Shown here one piece after another: positions 16,834 through 25,230 of a stretch of DNA of 64,000 nt. The translations under genes were made by a program, and so were the position numbers. Numbering within the stretch: the first letter of the stretch is position 1; every line of letters begins with the position of its first letter. The notes beneath the pieces are model-generated. The model did not search any database, had not been told where the DNA came from, and was given only the letters and a program-made list of their open reading frames with translations. The stretch covers positions 620,001 to 684,000 of the forward strand of contig CAVWMF010000007.1 in the NCBI GenBank assembly GCA_963756025.1, in the 5' to 3' direction. Origin of the DNA: Bog-473 sp963756025. Its GTDB lineage: Bacteria; Actinomycetota; Acidimicrobiia; Acidimicrobiales; RAAP-2.

Positions 16834-17871
16834 TCAGGGGCGCAGGGCGCGCAGCCGCGGCATGACCTCGCCGGCGAACTGCTCCCGTTCGGTTTCGGGC
16901 AGGGCGGTCACGAAGAAGTCGAGTCCGGCCTCGACCATCTCGCCGATTCGGTCCACGACGTAGGACGGCGGACCGCCGATCCCGAACCAGTCCCCGAACT
17001 CCTCGTCGCAGGCCGCCTCGTTCGAGTTCTGCGCGGGCGCGCCGGGGTGGTGAAACTTGTAGTCGTAGCTGTCGCGAAGGACCGTCGTCACCCGGCGCAT
17101 GATCTCTGGCTGCTGGGACAGGTCATTTCCCTTGAACGATGACATGTGGGCCCATCCCGCCGTCCTGGGTCGGATCGCCTTGCGGCCCGTCGCCCGATCC
17201 GTCGTGATGGCCACCGGGAGGAATGCACCGATACGGACCTCGTCCCTGGATCGCCCTGCCTCCTCGAGTGCCTCATCGATGACCTTCAAGGCCCACGTGA
17301 TCCGGTCCGGGTTGGCGCCGACGCTGAGACCGATCCGGTCGGCCAGGCGGGCGGCAACGGCAATGGCACGGGGTCCACTGCAGACCAACTGGATGGGCAC
17401 CGGGTCGAAGTCGAGGCCAGCGGCCCATTCGAGCCGGCTCGTCAGATCGCCGAAGCTGACGTCCCTGCGATGCAGGTAGGAGCGCAGGACGCCGAGGTCG
17501 CGCTCGAGGGGCGCAATGTGCTGGGGACGCTTGCCGACTGCGGCGACGGCCGAATCGCCACTCGCCACTCCGCAAATGGCCCGGCCGCCGCTCAATACCT
17601 GGATCGGCGTGATGCCCGAGGCAATGACGCCAGGATTGCGGGTGACGAAATTGAGGGGTCCACAAAGCAGCTTGATCCGCTCTGTCGAACGGACGGCGTC
17701 GCGCATCTCGCCGAGGCAATCCGGCACCCTCGTGTGGTTCTCACTGAACATCTGGAAGTCGAAACCGAGCTCCTCTGACCGTCGCGCCATCTCGGCGCCG
17801 GTGAACGGCGGATAGAAACCCGTGGTTCCGAATTCCAATGGCCGGACAGGCGAATCCGCGCTCATCGTCAT
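16834..17871 (-). CDS. LLM-class flavin/F420-dependent oxidoreductase
   Basis: 345 aa TIM-barrel oxidoreductase of the luciferase-like family. Features include FYPPFTGAEMARRSEELGFD near the N-terminus, the LCGPLNFVTRNPGV strand, and a C-terminal helix typical of actinobacterial F420-dependent members. The ATG at 17871 overlaps the upstream amidohydrolase stop (TGATG), so the 19 extra residues readable upstream are not used. Coupling to the amidohydrolase suggests a two-step catabolic or detoxifying route. The substrate is unknown. Confidence 0.87.
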   Translation of the reverse strand: MTMSADSPVRPLEFGTTGFYPPFTGAEMARRSEELGFDFQMFSENHTRVPDCLGEMRDAVRSTERIKLLCGPLNFVTRNPGVIASGITPIQVLSGGRAICGVASGDSAVAAVGKRPQHIAPLERDLGVLRSYLHRRDVSFGDLTSRLEWAAGLDFDPVPIQLVCSGPRAIAVAARLADRIGLSVGANPDRITWALKVIDEALEEAGRSRDEVRIGAFLPVAITTDRATGRKAIRPRTAGWAHMSSFKGNDLSQQPEIMRRVTTVLRDSYDYKFHHPGAPAQNSNEAACDEEFGDWFGIGGPPSYVVDRIGEMVEAGLDFFVTALPETEREQFAGEVMPRLRALRP

Positions 17872-19031
17872 CAGCCAGCGGCCGCAGCCGGTAGCTGCAA
17901 GTCGTAGAGCCGGGCGTAGTTGTCCCACAGGACCTTTCTCTTGGTCTCCTCGGCGAAGGGCAGTTCGAGGAACGACTTCGTGGCATGCGGGTACTTCGAG
18001 TCGGCGTGCGGGTAGTCGGTCGAGTAGACGACGTTGTCGTCACCGAATGCATCAAAGTAATACTTCGCCGGCTCCTCGTCAGCTTCGCAGGAGACGAAAC
18101 AGTTCTCGAGGAAGTATTCCGACGGCTTGCGCTTCAGCTCCGGAGCCTCGTAGCGGCCGGTCCACTCCCAGTGCTCGTCGAGCCGGTAGAGCATGAACGG
18201 CGCCCATGAGCAGTTGCCCTCGAGGAGGCCGACCCGGAGTTCGGGGAACCGCTCGAGGATGCCGCCCGAGGTCATACAGGTCGTCACGAACATGATCCCG
18301 AGGGGCTGGTTGAAAGGGTGCCAGAGCATCATCCTGCCGAGATGTTCACCAAAGGAGAAGTCCGGGCTCGTGACCCCGCCCCCGTGGAAGCAGACGGGCA
18401 CGCCCAATCTGATCGCCTCCTGCCAAAGCGGATCGTAGACCGGATCGTGCCAAGGCCTGCTGTCGACCAGGCCGGGGCTGATGAATGCCGCCTTGAAGCC
18501 GCGCTCGACGTTGCGAGCCAATTCGTCGACCGCTGCCGCGACGTCGTGAGGCGCCAGCATGGCCGCACCGAAGACCTGGCCCGGACGCTCGCACTCGGCC
18601 ACGAAGTCGGTCATCCAATCGTTGTAGGCGGCGGCGATGGCCGTGGCGAGGTCGGGCTCGAGTCCCTTCGGACCGGCGTGATGACTGCTCGGGAGCGAAA
18701 TGACGAAAAGACCCCGGCTCGGGAACAGAACCGTCGAATCGAGGTGCTCAGCCTCCATTGCCAGTACCTGAGACCGCGCATCCCAGCCGCGCTCCTCGGA
18801 CTGGCGGAGCGCTGCATCCTGCGCAGGGTTGTACGGGTTACCTGCAGTCGCCGCGGCACCGCGCTGCGGCTGGATCACGCCCTTCAGCTTGACCCGCATG
18901 TCACGGTCAGAATCGTCGAGGCCGATCGGGATCAGAAGATCCCACTTCGGGTCCATATAGCGTTGCCACAGATTTCCAGGCTCCATGACGTGCATGTCGC
19001 TGTCGGCGACCAACCATCCGTTAATGGCCAT
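17871..19031 (-). CDS. amidohydrolase family protein (amidohydrolase_2)
   Basis: 386 aa metal-dependent hydrolase or decarboxylase of the ACMSD-like amidohydrolase_2 family. The N-terminal DSDMHVMEP stretch carries the metal-binding D-x-H element, and a C-terminal STDYPHADSKYPH motif carries the conserved Asp/His. PVCFHGGG and a CEADEEP segment are also characteristic. ATG 19031 is chosen because AAGGGGG lies just upstream; the frame extends to 19283, but that part is not protein-like. It is coupled to the LLM gene by a one-base overlap. Substrate unknown. Confidence 0.88.
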   Translation of the reverse strand: MAINGWLVADSDMHVMEPGNLWQRYMDPKWDLLIPIGLDDSDRDMRVKLKGVIQPQRGAAATAGNPYNPAQDAALRQSEERGWDARSQVLAMEAEHLDSTVLFPSRGLFVISLPSSHHAGPKGLEPDLATAIAAAYNDWMTDFVAECERPGQVFGAAMLAPHDVAAAVDELARNVERGFKAAFISPGLVDSRPWHDPVYDPLWQEAIRLGVPVCFHGGGVTSPDFSFGEHLGRMMLWHPFNQPLGIMFVTTCMTSGGILERFPELRVGLLEGNCSWAPFMLYRLDEHWEWTGRYEAPELKRKPSEYFLENCFVSCEADEEPAKYYFDAFGDDNVVYSTDYPHADSKYPHATKSFLELPFAEETKRKVLWDNYARLYDLQLPAAAAG

Positions 19032-19111
19032 CCCGCCCCCCTTCCTGCGTGAACCAGGGTAGCAGCGGCGGCAGAAATCCGAAGGAGCCGGTTTACTCAC
19101 GGTTCGAGCAA

Positions 19112-20020
19112 TCAGCAGGCCCGCACACAACGGAATCCCAGGTGACTTGCGGTGTCGCGGGGTCCCTGGGGCTGGCGAGCGGCTGGCCGGTAGCGACGGC
19201 AATACGAAGAAGCGCACAGGTGCGAACCGCCCTTGATCACGAATCGGTCCGTCTCGCGCACGGGCCCACGGGGCCCACAGCATGCGCCCTCCCGGGCCGA
19301 CTCGTCGGAAGGACTCTTGTCCTCACCGTGGTCGGCGGTCCAATCGGTCGTCGTCCACTCCCACACATTTCCCGCGACGTCATAGAGGCTGTATCCGTTG
19401 GGCGGAAAGTGCTTCACCGGCGACGTGCGGGTGAAGCCGTGTGGATGTTGGTTGTCAAAAGGAAACACCCCATGCCACGTGTTGGCCATGATCAGGCCGT
19501 CAGGCATGAACTCATCACCCCACGAGTAGGTCGCTCCGTCGAGACCACCACGGGCTGCGTGTTCCCACTCCGCCTCTGTGGGCAACCGCTTTTCGGCCCA
19601 CTCGGCGTAGGCGCGGGCGTCCTCGAGACCGACGTGCACCACGGGATGTTGCTCCTTCCCGAGCACGTTGGAAGTAGGCCCTTCCGGGTGCTGCCAATCA
19701 GCGCCCGGTACCCAGTGCCACCATTGCGTCCAGTCATGGAGGGGGACCGGGCCCGATGTCGGCACGAAGACCTGTGATCCAGGCACGAGTAGGGCGGGAT
19801 CGGCTCCCGGGAAATCGCCGGCGGCCGGTGTCTGTTCGGCCACCGTGACATAGCTCGTCTCGGCGACGAATCTGCGGAACTCGTCGTTGGTGACCGGATG
19901 CTCGTCGAACCAGAGGGGATCGACCTCGGCGTGCCGCACCGGACGTTCCTCGGGGTAGAAGGCGGCGGAACCCATCTGAAACGCGCCCCCGGGTACGCGT
20001 GTCATGCCCGGCGAATGCAT
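19112..20020 (-). CDS. formylglycine-generating enzyme (sulfatase-modifying factor)
   Basis: 302 aa of the FGE/SUMF1 family. It oxidises the cysteine of CxPxR sulfatases to formylglycine. The catalytic cysteine pair is visible as GGSHLCASSYCRRYRPAAR (Cys269 and Cys274), like SUMF1. Other family marks are MTRVPGGAFQMGS, LPTEAEWEHAARGG and DVAGNVWEWT. The natural client in this window is the arylsulfatase at 2651-4924, which has the CSPTR motif. A second ATG at 20005 is possible. It is monocistronic here. Confidence 0.94.
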   Translation of the reverse strand: MHSPGMTRVPGGAFQMGSAAFYPEERPVRHAEVDPLWFDEHPVTNDEFRRFVAETSYVTVAEQTPAAGDFPGADPALLVPGSQVFVPTSGPVPLHDWTQWWHWVPGADWQHPEGPTSNVLGKEQHPVVHVGLEDARAYAEWAEKRLPTEAEWEHAARGGLDGATYSWGDEFMPDGLIMANTWHGVFPFDNQHPHGFTRTSPVKHFPPNGYSLYDVAGNVWEWTTTDWTADHGEDKSPSDESAREGACCGPRGPVRETDRFVIKGGSHLCASSYCRRYRPAARQPQGPRDTASHLGFRCVRAC

Positions 20021-20078
20021 GGTGGCCAGACTATGGCCTCGCTGGCGACGTGTCGGCGACAGCGGACACCCCCCGTCC

Positions 20079-21019
20079 CTACGGCCGCCAGCGCTTCTGG
20101 TGCAGCGCCGCTCCCGGCGTTGGCTTCGGGGCCGGGGGCATCAAGACGGGGTTGCCCACCGTTTCAACGGCGATACAGCCGGAGTGGAACCCGGCATTGA
20201 ATGCGTCATCCGAGTAGCGGATACCCCAATAATAGGTGCCAGGACTGGATGCGACGATGGCCGGCGACGCGGGCAGGACACCATTCGCCGCGATCATCTC
20301 GTCCGACAGTGACGACCCGGAACAATTCGAGGCTTTGCTGGTGTAGATGCACTCGACCCATCCGGTCGCGCTGGCGGCATGAGGACCGCTCAGCGAGCCG
20401 AGTATCGTCACGGCGATGCCGATCGCCACCGAGATGATCGTGCCCGATTGGCCTCCACCGGTCAGCGAAGCGGTGACGGTGACCGCAAGCGGCGACCCCA
20501 CTGTGACGTTGGGTTGACCGGAGATGCCGCAGCCGGTGGAGGACGAGAGGTTCAATTCTTGGAACGTACCGCCTAAGTTGAAATCGATCTTCCAGGAGTA
20601 GGTCCCGACACCGAGCGCGACCGACGGGGCCGCCGGCAGGACACCGGGTGAGGAAATCGGCACGATCATGGCCGCGCGCGCCGCGTCGTGGCACACGCTA
20701 TCGGTGAAGACGCCTAGGTCACGGTCCCGCTTGCATGTGACGCATTGACACCCGCCAGTGTCGCTGCGGCGTTGACCGGGGTCCCGACGAGAACGGCAAC
20801 GGAGCTGGCAATCGGGTTGCTGCCTGTGAAGTTGACCGTGGCGACGGTCCCCGGTGGCTGACCGGGCGATGGCGTCGGCAGGGGCCCTGCGCTGCTCGAT
20901 ACCGTCACGTCAGGCTGACCGGCGAGTCCGCAGGGAGTTGAAGAGGACTGATACAAAGGTTGGAGCTGACCGCCCGAAGTGGCCACCACCCCGATCGCAG
21001 CGAGGGGACAAAGTACCAA
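20079..21019 (-). pseudogene. remnant of an Ig-like-repeat surface protein, frameshifted and N-terminally truncated
   Basis: Two frames, 21019-20714 and 20696-20079, read as one protein if one base is restored in the 'ta ggc' at about 20714. ASGTVT then continues as YGVFTDSVCHDAA. The joined protein shows two homologous repeats, one ending GVGTYSWKIDF and the next PGTYYWGIRYSDDAFNAG, each followed by Ser/Gly/Cys motifs (SSSTGCG). This is the PGTYYW-type Ig-like repeat common in actinobacterial surface proteins. A further piece (GDWYFVP) is readable in another frame near 21000-21050. There is no signal peptide or start. It is probably a decaying gene 3' of the cystathionine gene. Confidence 0.6.
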
Positions 21020-21109
21020 TCTCCTCGGCCCAATAACGTGACCGCACCGGCGGGTCCGTGCGACAACCTCCGTTGCGACATCTGGACCCCGCTCCGACGA
21101 CGGGCGTCC

Positions 21110-22273
21110 TCAGTCAGCGAAAGCCGTGCCCAGGGCGGAGCGCAGATCGGCGACGAGGTCATCGACGTCTTCAAGGCCCACCGAAAGCCTGAGCAGTGAG
21201 GGGTCGACGGCGAGAACCGAGTCGGACAACGACGCATGTGTCATCCGGTGGGGGTGCTCAATGAGTGACTCGACGGCTCCGAGGGATTCGGCCAGGGTGA
21301 AGATCGAGGTGGAGGAGGCCACCTCGAGCGCACGAGCTTCGCCACCGCGCACCGTGAACGAGACCATTCCCCCGAACCCTCGCATCTGGGCGCACGCCGT
21401 CGCGTGGCCAGCGTGTTCCGGCAGGCCCGGGTAGTACACGTGCTCCACGTCAGGGTGCGCGATGAGGGCTTCTGCCACCCGAGCGGCGTTGGCGCAATGG
21501 CGCTCCATCCTGACCGCGAGCGTCTTGACGCCACGGAGCACGAGGAAGCAGTCGAAAGGGCTCGGCACCGCACCGACGGCGTTCTGCAGGAAGGCGATCC
21601 GTTCGGCAACTTCCCGGTCAGACGTCGCGACGAATCCTCCGACCACGTCGCTATGCCCGCCCAGGTACTTCGTGGTCGAGTGCACGACGATGTCCGCTCC
21701 CAGCGCGAGCGGTTGCTGGAGATACGGGGTGGCGAACGTATTGTCGACCACCAGGAGCGCTCCGTGTGCATGGGCCAGCTGGGCCAGAGCGGCGATGTCC
21801 GCAATCCGCAACATCGGATTCGATGGTGATTCCACCCACACCATGCGCGTGGTCGGCTGCATGGCGGCGGCCACGTCTGCGGGTTCATCGAAGGAAGTCG
21901 CTTCGAAGCGGAGACCGGCGCGTGCGTGCACTTGTGAGAGCAGGCGGTACGTACCGCCGTACACGTCATTTCCGATGAGCACGTGGTCGCCCGGTTGCAA
22001 CAGCCGCAGCACAGCGTCGATGGCGGACATGCCGCTCGAGAACGCCCGCCCGAAAGTGGACGCCTCCAGCGCGGCGAGGCAGGTCTCGAGAGCGGTCCGT
22101 GTCGGATTGCCCGTGCGACTGTATTCGTAACCGTTGTGCTCGCCGACGCTCGACTGGGCGAACGTAGACGTTTGATAAATGGGCGTGACCACGGCTCCGG
22201 TCGTGACGTCGGGCGTCTGCCCGGCGTGAATGGCGAGCGTCTCGAATCCGAGCCGGGCGTCGTCGTCCCTCAC
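21110..22273 (-). CDS. cystathionine gamma-lyase/gamma-synthase
   Basis: 387 aa PLP enzyme of the Cys/Met metabolism family. Marks are PIYQTSTFAQ, the YSRTGNPTR motif, SSGMSAIDAVL and the PLP lysine in HSTTKYLGGHSD. GTG 22273 is the chosen start; the upstream extension is not protein-like, and the Shine-Dalgarno is weak. It lies 31 bases downstream of a cystathionine beta-synthase gene on the same strand. The pair therefore probably runs reverse transsulfuration (homocysteine to cystathionine to cysteine). Gamma-synthase activity remains possible. Confidence 0.88.
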   Translation of the reverse strand: MRDDDARLGFETLAIHAGQTPDVTTGAVVTPIYQTSTFAQSSVGEHNGYEYSRTGNPTRTALETCLAALEASTFGRAFSSGMSAIDAVLRLLQPGDHVLIGNDVYGGTYRLLSQVHARAGLRFEATSFDEPADVAAAMQPTTRMVWVESPSNPMLRIADIAALAQLAHAHGALLVVDNTFATPYLQQPLALGADIVVHSTTKYLGGHSDVVGGFVATSDREVAERIAFLQNAVGAVPSPFDCFLVLRGVKTLAVRMERHCANAARVAEALIAHPDVEHVYYPGLPEHAGHATACAQMRGFGGMVSFTVRGGEARALEVASSTSIFTLAESLGAVESLIEHPHRMTHASLSDSVLAVDPSLLRLSVGLEDVDDLVADLRSALGTAFAD

Positions 22274-22304
22274 GAGGCGCTCATCCCTGGGTCCGTTCCA
22301 ATCA

Positions 22305-23966
22305 TCAGGTCCGCTCCAAAAACGCCAGGAGATCCGACCGGGTGAGGATGCCGACCGGATGCCCGCCATCGAGCACCAGCACTGCGGGTGACTCCTGGAG
22401 GCGGTCCGCGACCTGGTCGACCGTCTCCCCCTGGCCGACGGTGGCCAATGGTGGGGCCATCACCGACTCCACCGGTTGATCGAAGACCTCGGGATGATGA
22501 AGGCTGCGCTGCAGGAGCAGGCGGTCGGTCACCGATCCGACCACTTCGGCCAGGGCCAGCGGCGGCTCCGCTTTGACCACCGGCACCTGGGAGACCCCGA
22601 ACTCTTCGAGGATGGCAATCGCCACGCGCACCGTCTCGTCGGGATGGACGTGGACGAGAGGCGGCAGCCGGTCCCCCTTGCTGGCGAGCACCGCTTCGAC
22701 CGTGCTCCCGCGGGCACGCAGGAACCCGTGATCGGACATCCATCCGTCGTCGTAGAGCTTGGAGAGATAGCCCCGGCCGGAGTCGGGGATGAGGACCACC
22801 ACGACGTCGTCGGGCCCCAATGTGCGGCCAACTTCGAGAGCCGCCCAGACCGCGGTCCCGGTCGACCCACCCACAAGGATCCCTTCCTCCCGCGTGACCC
22901 GACGCGCCGTGCGGAAGGAGTCCTCGTCGGAGACGGCGATCACCCGATCGACGGTCGCCGGATCGTACGTCGTCGGCCAGAAGTCCTCGCCGATCCCTTC
23001 GACGAGATACGGCCGTCCGCCTCCCCCCGAGTAGATCGATCCTTCGGGGTCGGCGGCAATGACCTCCACTGCGGGATTCTGTGCTTTGAGATAGCGCCCG
23101 ACCCCACTGATCGTCCCGCCCGTGCCGACGCCTGCCACGAAGTGCGTGATCCGCCCGGCGGTCTGTCGCCAGATCTCGGGCCCGGTTGAAATCTCATGGG
23201 CTCTCGGGTTCCGCGGGTTGTGGTACTGGTTCGGCTGGAAGGCACCGGGCGTGGACGCAGTGATCTGGTCGGCCACCGAGTAGTAGGACTCAGGATGGTC
23301 CGGCGCCACTGCGGTCGGACAGATCACGACCCTGGCGCCGAAAGCACGCAGCAGTTGCCGCTTCTCCTCGGCGATCTTGTCGGGCATGGTGAAGATGCAG
23401 TGGTAGCCGCGCTGTGCTGCCACCATGGCCAGTGCGACGCCCGTGTTGCCTGAGGTAGGTTCGACGATCGTGCTCCCGCGCCGGAGCAATCCTTCCCTCT
23501 CGGCGGCGTCAATCATCTCCAGCGCCGGACGGTCCTTCACGCTCCCCCCGGGATTCAAATACTCGAGTTTCGCCAGGAGATGGCACGGGAGATCCCGCCC
23601 AACCCTGTCGAGTCGAACGAGGGGTGTGTTGCCGACGAGTTCGAGCACGCTGTCCCGCACGTCCATCGGTGGGCCCGGGTCCGTAATGGGGCACACCTCG
23701 ACGCCTTCGGGAGCGACGACCGGACCATCCGCGAAGAGCACCGTCGGCAGGCCGGCCCCACGTAGCTCCCGCGCGATCTCCACCGTCTGGATGGGATCGC
23801 CACACACCCCGACCAACCGGGGGATACTGCCCCGAAGCTCCGCTATCAATGACGGTGAGGTATGCCCGGCGGGGATCCGAACCACCCGACTGGCCCGGGC
23901 CGTGAGGATGTGGGGGGCCGCACCCGGGTCCACCACCAACAGCACGTCCACATGCGGCGGCGGCAC
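22305..23966 (-). CDS. cystathionine beta-synthase with C-terminal CBS domains and an unusual N-terminal extension
   Basis: 553 aa. The PLP core starts at about residue 101 (MDVRDSVLELVGNTPLVRL), with the PLP lysine in NPGGSVKDR, TSGNTGVALA and GVGTGGTISG. Two CBS domains occupy about 430-553 (PLVHVHPDETVRVA; GGHPVGILTRSDLL). The first 100 residues are extra compared with the usual family and look like a small alpha/beta domain (VDVLLVVDPGAA, PRLVGVCGDP, LPTVLFADGP). The start is uncertain: GTG 23966 or nearby GTGs, or even ATG at residue 101. It condenses serine and homocysteine and feeds the downstream gamma-lyase. Confidence 0.88.
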   Translation of the reverse strand: MPPPHVDVLLVVDPGAAPHILTARASRVVRIPAGHTSPSLIAELRGSIPRLVGVCGDPIQTVEIARELRGAGLPTVLFADGPVVAPEGVEVCPITDPGPPMDVRDSVLELVGNTPLVRLDRVGRDLPCHLLAKLEYLNPGGSVKDRPALEMIDAAEREGLLRRGSTIVEPTSGNTGVALAMVAAQRGYHCIFTMPDKIAEEKRQLLRAFGARVVICPTAVAPDHPESYYSVADQITASTPGAFQPNQYHNPRNPRAHEISTGPEIWRQTAGRITHFVAGVGTGGTISGVGRYLKAQNPAVEVIAADPEGSIYSGGGGRPYLVEGIGEDFWPTTYDPATVDRVIAVSDEDSFRTARRVTREEGILVGGSTGTAVWAALEVGRTLGPDDVVVVLIPDSGRGYLSKLYDDGWMSDHGFLRARGSTVEAVLASKGDRLPPLVHVHPDETVRVAIAILEEFGVSQVPVVKAEPPLALAEVVGSVTDRLLLQRSLHHPEVFDQPVESVMAPPLATVGQGETVDQVADRLQESPAVLVLDGGHPVGILTRSDLLAFLERT

Positions 23967-24026
23967 GTCCTTCTCGACCCTCTATCGATCCGGCCGCTGA
24001 CCCGCCGGTCGGGGTTGGATCATGCG

Positions 24027-24049
24027 CAACGTCGGGCAACCCGACGTTG
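24027..24049. promoter_or_regulatory. perfect 10-bp inverted repeat upstream of the cystathionine beta-synthase gene
   Basis: CAACGTCGGG (24027-24036) and CCCGACGTTG (24040-24049) are exact complements with a 3-base loop. The site lies about 60 bases upstream of the beta-synthase start and about 165 upstream of the rightward gene at 24216. No T-tract follows on either strand, so an operator or 5'-leader hairpin is more likely than a terminator. Confidence 0.5.
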
Positions 24050-24215
24050 GATCCCCTGGTACCACCGGTGCCATAGCCACAGCCACAGCCACGATGTTAG
24101 TGAACCCCACCCGTCCGTCCACCGGGAGCACCGCCCCCTCGTGCCACTCCGCGCGGCTCAACCCCCTGGTGGGGGGCGGTCAAGTGGCGAGCAAGCCCAA
24201 GGCTGAGGGAAGGTT

Positions 24216-24890
24216 ATGCAGATGAACGCCTCGCAGCCGACCAGTCATCAGAACCAGCCCACTGCGGAAAGCATGCAGGCCGAGGCGGACCGGATGCAGG
24301 CCGAGGCGACCAGGCTGCAGGCCGAGGCGAACAGGATGCAGGCCGAGGCGGACCGGATGCAGCCCGGGAAGGCCGATTCGTCTTCGGAGGCAGTGACGAA
24401 CCTCCGCGGTTCCAGCGTGGGGAAGGTGAATACCCGCCGGGTCGGTCAGGTGATCCTCGTCATCACCTTGGTGGCTCTTCTGGTCCTCTCCATCGTCTTT
24501 TTCGTGGCCGGGGTCCACAGGAACAACCAGATATCGAGTCTGCACAAAAATGGGGTGCCCGCCGTCATGACAGTCACCGGGTGCGCTCTCCTCATCGGCG
24601 GGAGCGGCAGCACTCCGGCCGGTGATGAGTGCCAGGGCACCTTCACCCTCGACGGCCATCATTACGCCGAGGCGATCCCAGGTCTGGCGCCCTACGAAAC
24701 AGGCGAGAAGCTTCACATCGTCGTGGTTCCAGGCGACCCGGCCCTCCTCGCCCCAACACACGTCCTGGCGGACGAGCACTCTTCGTGGACCACGTTCATC
24801 CTTCCGGTGCTCCTGTTCGTTGCCTTCGTCCTCTTGCTCCTGGGCTGGGTCGTCCTCCGGCGCCGCCACCTCTCCGACGTATCGACCTGA
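24216..24890 (+). CDS. membrane protein with MQAEADR heptad repeats and DUF3592-like domain
   Basis: 224 aa. Residues about 20-54 are near-perfect heptads (MQAEADR, MQAEATR, LQAEANR, MQAEADR), a predicted coiled coil encoded by a 21-bp tandem repeat. TM1 is at about 85-105 and TM2 at about 190-212. Between them is a DUF3592-like extracytoplasmic domain with two cysteines (VTGCALL...DECQG). An RKL-free basic tail follows. Probably a small membrane-anchored oligomer. No neighbour suggests a role; it lies between the beta-synthase gene and the convergent lipoyl-domain gene. Confidence 0.75.
   Translation: MQMNASQPTSHQNQPTAESMQAEADRMQAEATRLQAEANRMQAEADRMQPGKADSSSEAVTNLRGSSVGKVNTRRVGQVILVITLVALLVLSIVFFVAGVHRNNQISSLHKNGVPAVMTVTGCALLIGGSGSTPAGDECQGTFTLDGHHYAEAIPGLAPYETGEKLHIVVVPGDPALLAPTHVLADEHSSWTTFILPVLLFVAFVLLLLGWVVLRRRHLSDVST
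24273..24361 (+). repeat. 21-bp coding tandem repeat (heptad coiled coil)
   Basis: Four copies of a 21-bp unit like atgcaggccgaggcggaccg encode successive MQAEAxR heptads in the gene at 24216. The copies differ at a few bases, which fits recent slippage expansion. Confidence 0.85.
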
Positions 24891-24984
24891 CCCTGCGAGT
24901 CGACTTCCTGCAGGTTCCGTCCGTCGCCGAAGGTGTGGGCCGCTGCGTGGCACTGAGGGCGGGCGAGGGCGGCTCGAGAACCGG

Positions 24985-25230
24985 CTACGACGTCCCTTCG
25001 ATGGTGGCGATCTCGGTACCGACCGGATACGTCTGTCCCGCCTCGGCACCGTGGTGGATCACACCGCTCGTGGCTGCCTCGATCTCCGTCTCGACCTTGT
25101 CGGTCTCAATGACATAGAGCGCTTCGCCTTCGCTGACCGTGGCCCCGTCGGCGACGAGCCACTCCACGAGGCCCGCTTCGGAGGTTGCCAACGACATCTT
25201 CGGAATGCGGACGGGAGTCCGTTCACCCAT
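24985..25230 (-). CDS. stand-alone lipoyl-domain protein of a 2-oxoacid dehydrogenase complex
   Basis: 81 aa. A single biotin/lipoyl attachment domain with the lipoylated Lys45 in the IETDKVETEI motif and SGVIHHGAEAGQ following. It starts at ATG 25230, overlapping the E1 beta stop by 8 bases, and is third in the operon. No peripheral-subunit-binding or acyltransferase domain follows; the stop at 24985 is met directly. In E2 proteins this domain is normally fused to the catalytic core, so here it would be a swinging-arm carrier acting with an E2 core encoded elsewhere. Confidence 0.85.
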   Translation of the reverse strand: MGERTPVRIPKMSLATSEAGLVEWLVADGATVSEGEALYVIETDKVETEIEAATSGVIHHGAEAGQTYPVGTEIATIEGTS

